Shown: piece after piece, positions 1 through 5,084 of the stretch
Layout: each line of letters opens with the position of its first letter
Numbering within the stretch: position 1 is the stretch's first letter
Source of the DNA: Candidatus Woesearchaeota archaeon
GTDB lineage: Archaea; Nanobdellota; Nanobdellia; Woesearchaeales; UBA11576
DNA: 8,102 bases
NCBI GenBank assembly: GCA_030591125.1
Contig: JAUVBP010000047.1
Span: 1-8,102, forward strand
Direction: 5' to 3'
The notes under the pieces: model-generated
Told to the model about the DNA's origin: nothing
Database searches by the model: none
What the model saw: only the letters and a program-made list of their open reading frames with translations
Position numbers and translations under genes: made by a program

Positions 1-865
1 CATCTATGATCTTATAGCCGCAGTGCTTGCATAGCTCTTCTGCGAATTCCCTGACTTCCGGATGGAATGGCATGTTCTCCATATTGAGGCGAAGACGGGA
101 GGCGCCAACAAACATGTATGCTTTGACTTCAATGAAGTGAGGCTCTGCTCGTTCTATCAGCTTGGCGTATCCCTCAGGATCGTGCATGTTGATACCTTTG
201 ATACAGGTCAGTCTCAAGCAGGTCCTGGTCTTGTCCTTTATCTTTTTCAGGATGTCCAGGCTCTTCAGCAGGCGCTCCCAACTGTCCTTGCGCTCAGGCT
301 TGCATATCTCCTTGTGAAGCTTCTCATCCGGAGCATCTATCGAGAGGTATATCTGTGTTGGCGGCTCGAGCTTTTCCATCACTTCTGGCAGCATGCCATT
401 AGTGACAACAAACGAAGAGAAATTGCGCTTTTTCAGTTCCAGTATGAAATCGCTGAGATGCGGGTAGTAGAGAGTCTCTCCTGTGAGTGATATCGCGAAC
501 TGATTAGGTTCTTGTGCTTCTTTGAGTTTTTCTTTGTTGGTCTTGTCCAGGCCTCCGAAGCCTGAGAGAAGCTTTCGTTGAGCAGCTATAGCCTTGTCAA
601 CGAGCTCCTTAGGATCGTCAATATTGGTGAATGGTTCATTGTAATGCTCACGCCAGCAGTATATGCAGTCCATGTCACAGTAATTGGTGGTCACAGACAT
701 CTGACAGCAGCGGTGGCATTTTATACCATAGAACTTCTCTTTGTAGCATACGCCCTCATCCCTGAGAGACTTCTTTGTCCAGGTGCATACCTTGACAGCA
801 GAGTGGTCTCCTATGAACGCATACTGCTGTTTTTCCAGGACTTTACGATATGGACTGGTGACCAT
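1..865 (-). CDS. taw1: tRNA 4-demethylwyosine synthase (TYW1/Taw1), 3' end outside window
   Basis: Radical-SAM enzyme that builds the tricyclic 4-demethylwyosine base from N1-methylguanosine at position 37 of tRNA-Phe, using pyruvate as the two-carbon donor. The 288 residues visible run from ATG at 865 to the left edge. The radical-SAM cluster motif CxxxCxxC lies at Cys63, Cys67 and Cys70 (YCDMDCIYCW). Three earlier cysteines, Cys27, Cys40 and Cys53, match the spacing of the auxiliary iron-sulfur cluster ligands known in the Methanocaldococcus enzyme, and Lys42 sits where a pyruvate-binding lysine has been proposed. The SLTGETLYYP and SIDAPDEKLHKEI stretches are also typical of the family. 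The family is usually 300-350 residues, so a few dozen C-terminal residues are missing. No Shine-Dalgarno precedes the ATG; a TATA-like box about 25 bases upstream suggests a leaderless mRNA. Identification is strong; symbol usage varies (taw1, tyw1). Confidence 0.95.
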   Translation of the reverse strand, partial: MVTSPYRKVLEKQQYAFIGDHSAVKVCTWTKKSLRDEGVCYKEKFYGIKCHRCCQMSVTTNYCDMDCIYCWREHYNEPFTNIDDPKELVDKAIAAQRKLLSGFGGLDKTNKEKLKEAQEPNQFAISLTGETLYYPHLSDFILELKKRNFSSFVVTNGMLPEVMEKLEPPTQIYLSIDAPDEKLHKEICKPERKDSWERLLKSLDILKKIKDKTRTCLRLTCIKGINMHDPEGYAKLIERAEPHFIEVKAYMFVGASRLRLNMENMPFHPEVREFAEELCKHCGYKIID

Positions 866-885
866 GTAGAAAGGGGGAGAGGGGT

Positions 886-895
886 GTTTTTTAAC
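886..895 (-). promoter_or_regulatory. TATA-like box of the taw1 gene
   Basis: On the minus strand this reads GTTAAAAAAC, centred about 25 bases before the ATG at 865. That is where an archaeal TATA box should be if transcription starts at the start codon. The bases between hold a pyrimidine-rich CCCCCTTTCTAC and no Shine-Dalgarno. Confidence 0.5.
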
Positions 896-924
896 TGTTT
901 TGTTTAGTCCTCAGCCCCTTGTAC

Positions 925-1079
925 GCAGCAGATAAGCCTGCTTCGCCGCTCTGAGCGTCTCAGGGTGCCGACGCATGCTTAAGGACATTAACCAATATAC
1001 TCAAATCCTGCAACACAGAACGGGTTGCTGCTTTCACAACTGCAAGCATGCTACTTGGCACCACTGGCTTATCTGCTGC
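925..1079. ncRNA. Candidate structured RNA or inverted-repeat element (155 bases)
   Basis: The ends form a perfect 14-bp inverted repeat: GCAGCAGATAAGCC at 925-938 and its complement at 1066-1079. Inside are more paired segments in nested order: GGTGCC 964-969 with GGCACC 1057-1062, and GCATGCTT 973-980 with AAGCATGC 1044-1051. A small hairpin CTGAG-CGT-CTCAG (951-963) abuts the GGTGCC stem, which makes a three-way junction. The apical part can add GCAAC/GTTGC (1010-1014/1024-1028) and AGGA/TCCT (982-985/1006-1009). It fills the space between two divergent promoters. The nested helices favour an RNA over a simple terminal repeat, but a small non-autonomous mobile element is possible; no clear target duplication flanks it. 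Strand is undetermined and I match it to no known RNA family. Confidence 0.5.
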
Positions 1080-1089
1080 TATTTTACAC

Positions 1090-1101
1090 AAAATATATAA
1101 T
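1090..1101 (+). promoter_or_regulatory. TATA box of the PepSY-like gene
   Basis: AAAATATATAAT is centred about 31 bases before the ATG at 1127, which predicts a start site within roughly five bases of that ATG. The sequence is nearly symmetrical and could also serve the minus strand, towards the 925-1079 element. Confidence 0.6.
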
Positions 1102-1126
1102 GCAGTAAGTGGAGGCATGTGTTATC

Positions 1127-1630
1127 ATGGACGTACGAGAACTTCTAGCCAAGCTCAAGGAAGTACCTGAATTCAAGGACTGGTATTCTTCCCATCCTGA
1201 TGCAAAGCCAGTACATGTATTCTTGATGCTTGAGCAAGGTGCGGATGTCAAGTATGATATGGGTTTCTTTGACTTTAAGAAAGAGGTGATGTCCTCCTTC
1301 CTTATTGATGACAAGATGGAACATGCACAAGTGACGGAGACCAAAGAAATATTCACGAAAGATAACCAGACCATCAAACCGCTTGATGAAGAACGGCTGA
1401 AGATAGGATTCAAGGAAGCTTTTGAGATTTCACATAAGGTGCAGAAAGAGAAGTATGCGCAGCACGAACCGATAAAGGAAGTGGTCATACTACAGAATAT
1501 AGCGGAAGGGCAGGTGTGGAACATAACATACATAACAAAGACATTCCAGACATTGAACATAAAAATCGATGCCGAGACAGGAAATGTCGTCGAAGATAAG
1601 TTGCACCAGATATTCAGTTTTGATAAGTGA
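1127..1630 (+). CDS. Unrecognised 167-residue protein with PepSY-like C-terminus
   Basis: I do not recognise this protein with certainty. It starts MDVRELLAKLKEVPEF, has no signal peptide or membrane segment, and is rich in Lys and Glu, so it should be cytoplasmic. The last 40 residues contain VWNITYITKTFQTLNIKIDA followed by ETGNVV. This tryptophan, beta-strand and DA-x-TG pattern is typical of PepSY and PepSY-like domains, which are small folds often linked to peptidase inhibition; that is a resemblance, not an assignment. Start choice: a GTG at 1109 in frame would add six residues, but the TATA box at 1090-1101 places the likely transcript start near 1122, so ATG at 1127 fits a near-leaderless mRNA. 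A GGAGG at 1111-1115 precedes this ATG by 11 bases but probably lies upstream of the transcript. The gene is bracketed by two hairpin-rich non-coding regions and is followed by a T7 tract. Confidence 0.85.
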   Translation: MDVRELLAKLKEVPEFKDWYSSHPDAKPVHVFLMLEQGADVKYDMGFFDFKKEVMSSFLIDDKMEHAQVTETKEIFTKDNQTIKPLDEERLKIGFKEAFEISHKVQKEKYAQHEPIKEVVILQNIAEGQVWNITYITKTFQTLNIKIDAETGNVVEDKLHQIFSFDK

Positions 1631-1666
1631 CTGTTATCCTTTGTGTAAAGCAAAAACTTATTCTGA

Positions 1667-1673
1667 TTTTTTT
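1667..1673 (+). terminator. T-tract terminator after the PepSY-like gene
   Basis: A run of seven T residues begins 37 bases after the stop codon at 1628-1630. Archaeal RNA polymerase terminates at short T-tracts without needing a hairpin, so this probably ends the upstream transcript. Confidence 0.45.
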
Positions 1674-1675
1674 AC

Positions 1676-1785
1676 ATACGACAATTCCACAGGCGTATTT
1701 ACCAGTGGAATTGTGGTAGACAGAAACCTTCTGGTTTCTGGGCTTACAGCAAAGCTGTAAGAGTCAAAAGATTGTATCTTTTGAC
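1676..1785. ncRNA. Tandem array of four perfect hairpins, candidate structured RNA
   Basis: Four different perfect stem-loops lie almost end to end. Hairpin 1 pairs 1681-1690 with 1705-1714 (10 bp, 14-base loop). Hairpin 2 pairs 1721-1728 with 1733-1740 (8 bp, loop TTCT). Hairpin 3 pairs 1743-1750 with 1754-1761 (8 bp, loop AAA). Hairpin 4 pairs 1763-1772 with 1776-1785 (10 bp, loop TGT). Spacers are 6, 2 and 1 bases. ATACG at 1676-1680 can also pair with CGTAT at 1694-1698 in the loop of hairpin 1, giving an H-type pseudoknot. A weaker stem, CAGTG 1804-1808 with CACTG 1823-1827, follows. The stem sequences differ from one another, so this is not a repeat array. No open frame explains it. Function and strand are unknown; DNA roles (cruciform, recombination site) are an alternative. 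Confidence 0.55.
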
Positions 1786-1885
1786 GAATTCCCGACCATC
1801 AAGCAGTGGTGTATGCTGGGTTCACTGTGTAATGATGTCGCTCTGCAGCCTATATGTTATTAACAATATCTTTCAGCCTAAATTA
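1786..1885. other. Non-coding stretch after the hairpin array
   Basis: No credible gene is seen here. It holds the weak fifth hairpin (1804-1827) and an AT-rich imperfect palindrome centred on GTTATTAAC near 1859. That palindrome is flanked by two copies of CAGCCTA at 1846-1852 and 1874-1880. Together with 1631-1785 it forms a gene-free region of about 250 bases ahead of the next promoter. Confidence 0.5.
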
Positions 1886-1894
1886 ATTTAAATA
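1886..1894 (+). promoter_or_regulatory. TATA box for the small acidic gene
   Basis: ATTTAAATA inside an AT-rich block (AATTAATTTAAATAC) is a strong archaeal TATA candidate and predicts a start site near 1916. This gives the 2006 reading frame a leader of about 90 bases. The leader can pair CCAAC (1953-1957) with GTTGG (1997-2001), which covers the last G of the Shine-Dalgarno, and GGCT (1963-1966) with AGCC (1983-1986). Because the block is nearly symmetrical it could also fire leftwards. Confidence 0.55.
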
Positions 1895-2005
1895 CCTGTC
1901 TTCTTTTACGAAACGTATCCGGTTCTGACTTCTTCATGATTTCAGGACCACCCCAACTTAAAGGCTTCGCTGGGAGAAAAAGAGCCAAAAAAGGAGGTTG
2001 GAAAC

Positions 2006-2116
2006 TTGGTTCCACAGAGTAATATAAGCTACAACACAATACTAAAGAATAAGACGCTATTTGACTGTGTCGACAAAGATTCCTTTGAAGTGGAAACCGA
2101 AAACGAAGAAGAATAA
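2006..2116 (+). CDS. Small acidic protein (36 residues), TTG start
   Basis: I do not recognise this protein. The Shine-Dalgarno GGAGG (1993-1997) lies 8 bases before TTG at 2006, and the frame runs to TAA at 2114-2116. The peptide contains NISYNTILKNKTLFDCVD and ends in a strongly acidic tail, VETENEEE, with one cysteine. The same frame is open upstream to a TGA at 1937-1939, and those 22 extra codons (FQDHPNLKASLGEKEPKKEV then GN) also look like real protein, yet contain no start codon. So the true gene may be longer: removing one T from the TTT at 1940-1942 would join an ATG at 1936 to this frame and give about 58 residues. TTG with Shine-Dalgarno also starts the thyX gene in this window, which supports the short form. 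It has its own TATA box and ends before a T10 terminator. Confidence 0.55.
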   Translation: MVPQSNISYNTILKNKTLFDCVDKDSFEVETENEEE

Positions 2117-2130
2117 GTGATGACAGTGAT

Positions 2131-2178
2131 AAGATCCTTCTGAATCTTTTCTCCAGCGGACTTTTTTTTTTAATTTTT
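2131..2178 (+). terminator. Terminator of the small acidic gene
   Basis: A short hairpin AAGAT (2131-2135) with ATCTT (2144-2148) is followed by ten T residues at 2162-2171, then AATTTTT. The T10 run is the strongest T-tract in the window and sits 46 bases after the stop codon at 2114-2116. Confidence 0.7.
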
Positions 2179-2200
2179 GAGATATACTATTGATGTTCTA

Positions 2201-2222
2201 CTTTAATCACTGATGATTAGAG
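2201..2222 (-). terminator. Hairpin directly after the tmk stop codon
   Basis: CTTTAATCA (2201-2209) pairs with TGATTAGAG (2214-2222) around a CTGA loop, giving nine pairs of which one is G-T. It touches the tmk stop codon at 2223-2225. No T-tract follows on the minus strand, so it is either a 3'-end processing or stability hairpin or a weak terminator shielding two convergent transcripts. Confidence 0.35.
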
Positions 2223-2906
2223 TCAATCCTTGATGCTTGATAATACTTTAGACCATACCATCTCATGGATATCTGATATGGCGCGAGGCTCAGCACCTTC
2301 ATTACAATCGACCCTTATCCAGCCATACTTTTCTGCGACATACTCATATGCTTCTGCAGCATCATTCAGGTGCTGTAGATTGTCTTCATGGATGTCGCGT
2401 TTCTTACCACCTACATAGTCCCTATGGCCTTTCTTGTCAACAAGCTTCTGGCCTACCTCACAGGGCATGTACAAGAGCATATTTACATCAGGTCTTGGTA
2501 TGCCAAAGATGCCGTGTTCAAGATCATCTAACCATTCCAAGAACTCATCTCTCAGTTCCAGGTCTTTTATCTTTCCTGCCTGGTGGCCCTGATTTGCTGA
2601 GACATACCTGTTGCACACCACAATCTTACCTTCAGAAAGCCATTTCCGTATCTGGAAGCTTGCGGCGTACCTGTCACATGCGTAGAATATCGATGCTGCT
2701 TTAGGGTTGACTTCATCCGCGCTACCAAACTTTCCTGTAAGGTACTCCTCAACCAGCGAAGCACTCTTATCACCATATCTGGGGAAATCTGCTGTCTCAA
2801 CAGAATATCCCTCATTCTTTAGCCTTTCAACAAGAAGCTTTGTCTGAGTACCTTTGCCGGAGCCATCAGTACCGCAGATCACTATGAGCTTTCCATCATC
2901 CCCCAT
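2223..2906 (-). CDS. tmk: Thymidylate (dTMP) kinase
   Basis: Phosphorylates dTMP to dTDP with ATP, the step after thymidylate synthase in dTTP formation, in the cytoplasm. The 227 residues show the P-loop GTDGSGKGTQ at 12-21, the DFPRYG motif at 40-45 for nucleotide monophosphate binding, the DRY motif at 78-80, and NRYVSANQGHQAGK at 99-112. A lid region around 158-174 is rich in basic residues and ends RDIHE. Length is close to the usual 200-220. The ATG at 2906 lies about 28 bases from a TATA box and has no Shine-Dalgarno, so the mRNA is probably leaderless. It is divergent from the two-domain ThyX gene, with 190 bases between, which places two successive enzymes of dTTP synthesis back to back. 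Identification is firm. Confidence 0.95.
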   Translation of the reverse strand: MGDDGKLIVICGTDGSGKGTQTKLLVERLKNEGYSVETADFPRYGDKSASLVEEYLTGKFGSADEVNPKAASIFYACDRYAASFQIRKWLSEGKIVVCNRYVSANQGHQAGKIKDLELRDEFLEWLDDLEHGIFGIPRPDVNMLLYMPCEVGQKLVDKKGHRDYVGGKKRDIHEDNLQHLNDAAEAYEYVAEKYGWIRVDCNEGAEPRAISDIHEMVWSKVLSSIKD

Positions 2907-2930
2907 TTTATCAAATGGTCATTCTGAGGT

Positions 2931-2938
2931 TATATAAA
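2931..2938 (-). promoter_or_regulatory. TATA box of tmk
   Basis: TTTATATA on the minus strand is centred about 28 bases before the tmk ATG. It predicts initiation within a few bases of that ATG, hence a leaderless or near-leaderless transcript. Confidence 0.65.
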
Positions 2939-2993
2939 TCTTTTCTTGGAGTGTTTTGAGTGATGTGTGCGGGCTTTTAAGTCAATCAAAAAT

Positions 2994-3047
2994 CTTAAAT
3001 AGCTTTCAGAATCAAGTCACTCCGCTGTTCAGGCGATTCAATAATCG
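2994..3047 (+). promoter_or_regulatory. Likely promoter and leader hairpin of the thyX-like gene
   Basis: CTTAAATAG at 2994-3002 is the best TATA candidate and predicts a start near 3024, leaving a leader of about 70 bases. In it CGATT (3034-3038) and AATCG (3043-3047) form a perfect 5-bp hairpin with loop CAAT. AGGGGTG at 3083-3089 is the Shine-Dalgarno-like site, 7 bases before the TTG start at 3097. An in-frame TAG at 3082-3084 rules out a start further upstream. Confidence 0.45.
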
Positions 3048-3096
3048 GATCAAGGTCTTTAGATAAAAAAGATGAGATACATAGGGGTGTGACAGT

Positions 3097-4842
3097 TTGA
3101 CAGATATAGTTAATGATATTCTAGACTCAGAGGGAAACCTCAGACCAGGTTTCAGTGGTATCGGAAGGATAAGAGGGAATACTGATTATACTAAGGATGA
3201 AGCGACAGTACTCAAGTATTTCTTCACCAATACGCATTCCAATGTGTACTGTGCAACAGACCAGATGCCGGGAGAGCTATGGGCCCTTATCATGGGCCAG
3301 TATGCAAGAAGCAGCATGACCGGAAGGGATAGGTTGCTCAAACTGTTCTGTGACATGGAAGAGAAAGGTGAAGCGATATCTGTATCCAGTCTGGCTGAGA
3401 TGATCAGGTCAGGAAGTGATGTTGCAGGAGCACTTCAGGTATACCTCAGTAAAGCAGGAAAGTTCATAGAGACATGGGGTGTAAAGTATGGTCATGCATC
3501 ACTCAGAGACTCAGGAGTGATCAGGATATGCTTCGAAGGTGTCAGTCAAAGAGCGACAAAGTTCCTTGAGAGCGCAAGGGAAGGTGCATATCAGGAACAA
3601 TCTACAAGAGCCATCCCTTACGAGATGGAGAATCTGGGTGTACCTTATGAGATACGCGGAACCAAGTACGAGATCATCATCCACGAGCTGGATGAGAAAC
3701 TCATAGAGCTCTACAATAAAATCTACGATAAGCTGATGGTGTATCTGCCAAGTAAGTTTGCGCACATGCGGGCCAAAGCTGACGAAAGGCTTGCATCTGA
3801 ACTTGGCCGTAGTGATGTGAAGATAACTGACAGGGAATGGAACAGCATCATAGCTGCAAAAGCATTTGATGTAGCAAGATACTTGTTGCCTCAGAACATG
3901 ACTACATCACTCGGGATCACGTTGAACACCAGGAGGTTCCAGGACAAGCTCACTGAATGGCAGTCTTCTGATATACTGGAGATACAGGTGCTCGGCAAGG
4001 TTGCACAAGTTGAATCCATGTTGATAAGCCCAACTCTTATGAAGTATGGTAACCGAAGCATGTATCATGTAAAGATACCTCCAGCACTCAAGGCGTTGAA
4101 CAAGAAGTTCGTGGCGAATAGCAAGATATGCGCGGATTTCCCTTATACGCATTATGATGTAAGCTCAAAGATGATATCTGCTCCTGATGACCTACAGGAA
4201 CTGGTCCTGGCAAGCATCCTGCTCAATGCTTCTGATGGTAGTGTGAGCATGGATGACCTGAAGAAGATTGTAAGGGGTATGTCCTTCGATGAGAAACGCG
4301 AGGTTGCTGAGAGTGTCGCTGCAGATAAACCGTCTTATGACATCTTCTCAAAGACCATGGAATGCGGAGCAGTAATCTTTGAGAGGGTATACGATATAGG
4401 TGCTTTTAGGGACCTACAGAGACAGAGAGGTGACCGGCAGCAGTTCAACAGGTATTCTGTGATAGGATACAACATGCCTAAAGAGGTCGAGGAGATCGGC
4501 TTCAAGCAGGAGTTTGTCAGCCTCATGAACGAGGTCAAGCAAGTATATGACCTGATGTGTGATGAGGGGATGGCCGCAGCAGAATATGTCCCTGTGATGG
4601 CAAACGTACTGCGTCATGTCGTAACAAAAGACCCTGTACAGTGTTTCTATGAGGCAAAGCTTCGGGCTCAGCCTGCAGGAATAGATTCATACAGATGGAT
4701 TGCTCAGCAGGAGATAGAACAGCTCCTTGAGGTGATGCCTGTGTTCAAAGGTCTTGTGCCATACGACGCTGAGTACTATGATCTCGGCAGACTAGGAGAG
4801 ACAGTGAACATGAAGCTGCGGAAGCATAAGAAAGCGGCTTGA
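3097..4842 (+). CDS. thyX: Two-domain ThyX-like flavin-dependent thymidylate synthase
   Basis: ThyX enzymes methylate dUMP to dTMP using methylene-tetrahydrofolate and FAD-bound hydride. This 581-residue protein is about twice the usual ThyX length and carries two ThyX-like domains, recalling the long ThyX of Chlamydia. Domain 1 has YGHASLRDSG (131-140), SAREGAYQEQSTRA (159-172), which aligns with the ThyX signature RHRxxSxxExSxRY and keeps the second Arg (R161), Glu167, Ser169 and Arg171, and ARYLLPQNMTTSLGITLNTR (260-279). Domain 2 has RDLQRQRGDRQQFNRYS (438-454), with an RxR and a final RY but no matching serine, then FYEAKLRAQPAGIDSYRWIA (517-536). The TTG start is forced by an upstream in-frame stop and supported by AGGGGTG. 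Divergent from tmk, as expected for dTTP synthesis. Family membership is firm; thymidylate synthase activity of this unusual form is inferred. Confidence 0.85.
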   Translation: MTDIVNDILDSEGNLRPGFSGIGRIRGNTDYTKDEATVLKYFFTNTHSNVYCATDQMPGELWALIMGQYARSSMTGRDRLLKLFCDMEEKGEAISVSSLAEMIRSGSDVAGALQVYLSKAGKFIETWGVKYGHASLRDSGVIRICFEGVSQRATKFLESAREGAYQEQSTRAIPYEMENLGVPYEIRGTKYEIIIHELDEKLIELYNKIYDKLMVYLPSKFAHMRAKADERLASELGRSDVKITDREWNSIIAAKAFDVARYLLPQNMTTSLGITLNTRRFQDKLTEWQSSDILEIQVLGKVAQVESMLISPTLMKYGNRSMYHVKIPPALKALNKKFVANSKICADFPYTHYDVSSKMISAPDDLQELVLASILLNASDGSVSMDDLKKIVRGMSFDEKREVAESVAADKPSYDIFSKTMECGAVIFERVYDIGAFRDLQRQRGDRQQFNRYSVIGYNMPKEVEEIGFKQEFVSLMNEVKQVYDLMCDEGMAAAEYVPVMANVLRHVVTKDPVQCFYEAKLRAQPAGIDSYRWIAQQEIEQLLEVMPVFKGLVPYDAEYYDLGRLGETVNMKLRKHKKAA

Positions 4843-4844
4843 TA

Positions 4845-5015
4845 TCATAACTTGAAGCCTGATAAGTATTCGCGTATGTTGTTGAGCTCTTGCTGTATGG
4901 CCTGACCTTCTTCTTTTTTTCCTTCTTTAATCTCACTTAGAAGATCTTCGTAGCAAGACTCAACAAAAGTGAGTAGTCCGTTTATAGCTTTTTGACTGAA
5001 TCCTGATGGTGGCAT
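4845..5015 (-). CDS. Unrecognised 56-residue soluble helical protein
   Basis: I cannot name a family. The peptide starts MPPSGFSQKAINGLLTFVES and ends IREYLSGFKL. It has no membrane segment; alternating charged and hydrophobic residues suggest two amphipathic helices split by a KEGKKEEG turn, a shape seen in small regulators and adaptor proteins. The ATG at 5015 is chosen over a longer in-frame start at 5099 because GAGG (5024-5027) lies 8 bases upstream and because the TATA box at 5050-5058 predicts transcription from about 5029, which excludes the longer version. The gene is divergent from the TrmB-family regulator and shares its promoter region, so it is a good candidate for control by it. 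Its stop codon is only two bases from that of thyX, convergent. Confidence 0.8.
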   Translation of the reverse strand: MPPSGFSQKAINGLLTFVESCYEDLLSEIKEGKKEEGQAIQQELNNIREYLSGFKL

Positions 5016-5049
5016 TTTTTCAACCTCTAGTATGTAATAAACAGAAAAC

Positions 5050-5058
5050 TTTATATAA
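5050..5058. promoter_or_regulatory. Shared bidirectional TATA box
   Basis: TTTATATAA on the plus strand reads TTATATAAA on the minus strand. Rightwards it sits about 31 bases from the regulator's ATG at 5085, giving an almost leaderless mRNA. Leftwards it predicts a start near 5029, just upstream of the GAGG and ATG of the 56-residue gene. One AT-rich core therefore seems to serve both genes. Confidence 0.6.
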
Positions 5059-5066
5059 TTTATCAC

Positions 5067-5078
5067 CCCTGTACAGGG
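5067..5078. promoter_or_regulatory. Palindromic operator candidate CCCTGTACAGGG
   Basis: A perfect 12-bp palindrome lies between the TATA box and the predicted start site of the TrmB-family gene. A protein bound here would block polymerase on the rightward promoter. For the leftward promoter the same site lies just upstream of the TATA/BRE region, where TrmB-type proteins can activate. Autoregulation by the adjacent gene is an inference from position and symmetry. Confidence 0.55.
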
Positions 5079-5084
5079 TGTAGA

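Noticed and set aside
62..907. Two plus-strand open frames (62-490 and 578-907)
   Set aside because: They are antisense to the clearly identified wyosine synthase, whose cysteine motifs are in the minus-strand frame.
991..1020. tRNA T-arm-like string CTCAAATCC
   Set aside because: No flanking complementary stem, acceptor or anticodon arm can be formed around it.
925..1079. RNase P RNA or SRP RNA, suggested by ACAGAA in the apical loop and GGCTTATC in the 3' arm
   Set aside because: The conserved 5' core of RNase P and the SRP helix-8 motif are absent, and 155 bases is too short for the usual forms. The matching words are too far apart to form the known core.
1084..1653. Long minus-strand open frame opposite the PepSY-like gene
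   Set aside because: It is rich in Ser and Cys with composition typical of an antisense shadow; the plus-strand frame has a TATA box and a normal protein composition.
1569..1760. 63-codon open frame on the plus strand overlapping the end of the PepSY-like gene and the hairpins
   Set aside because: It has no promoter or Shine-Dalgarno, runs through three perfect hairpins, and its first third is an alternative frame of a better supported gene.
1676..1785. CRISPR or other repeat array
   Set aside because: The four hairpins have different stem sequences and no shared repeat or regular spacer.
1936..2022. 28-codon frame from ATG at 1936 as an independent basic peptide
   Set aside because: No Shine-Dalgarno precedes it, its end overlaps the better supported TTG frame, and it may be only the start of that gene in a shifted frame.
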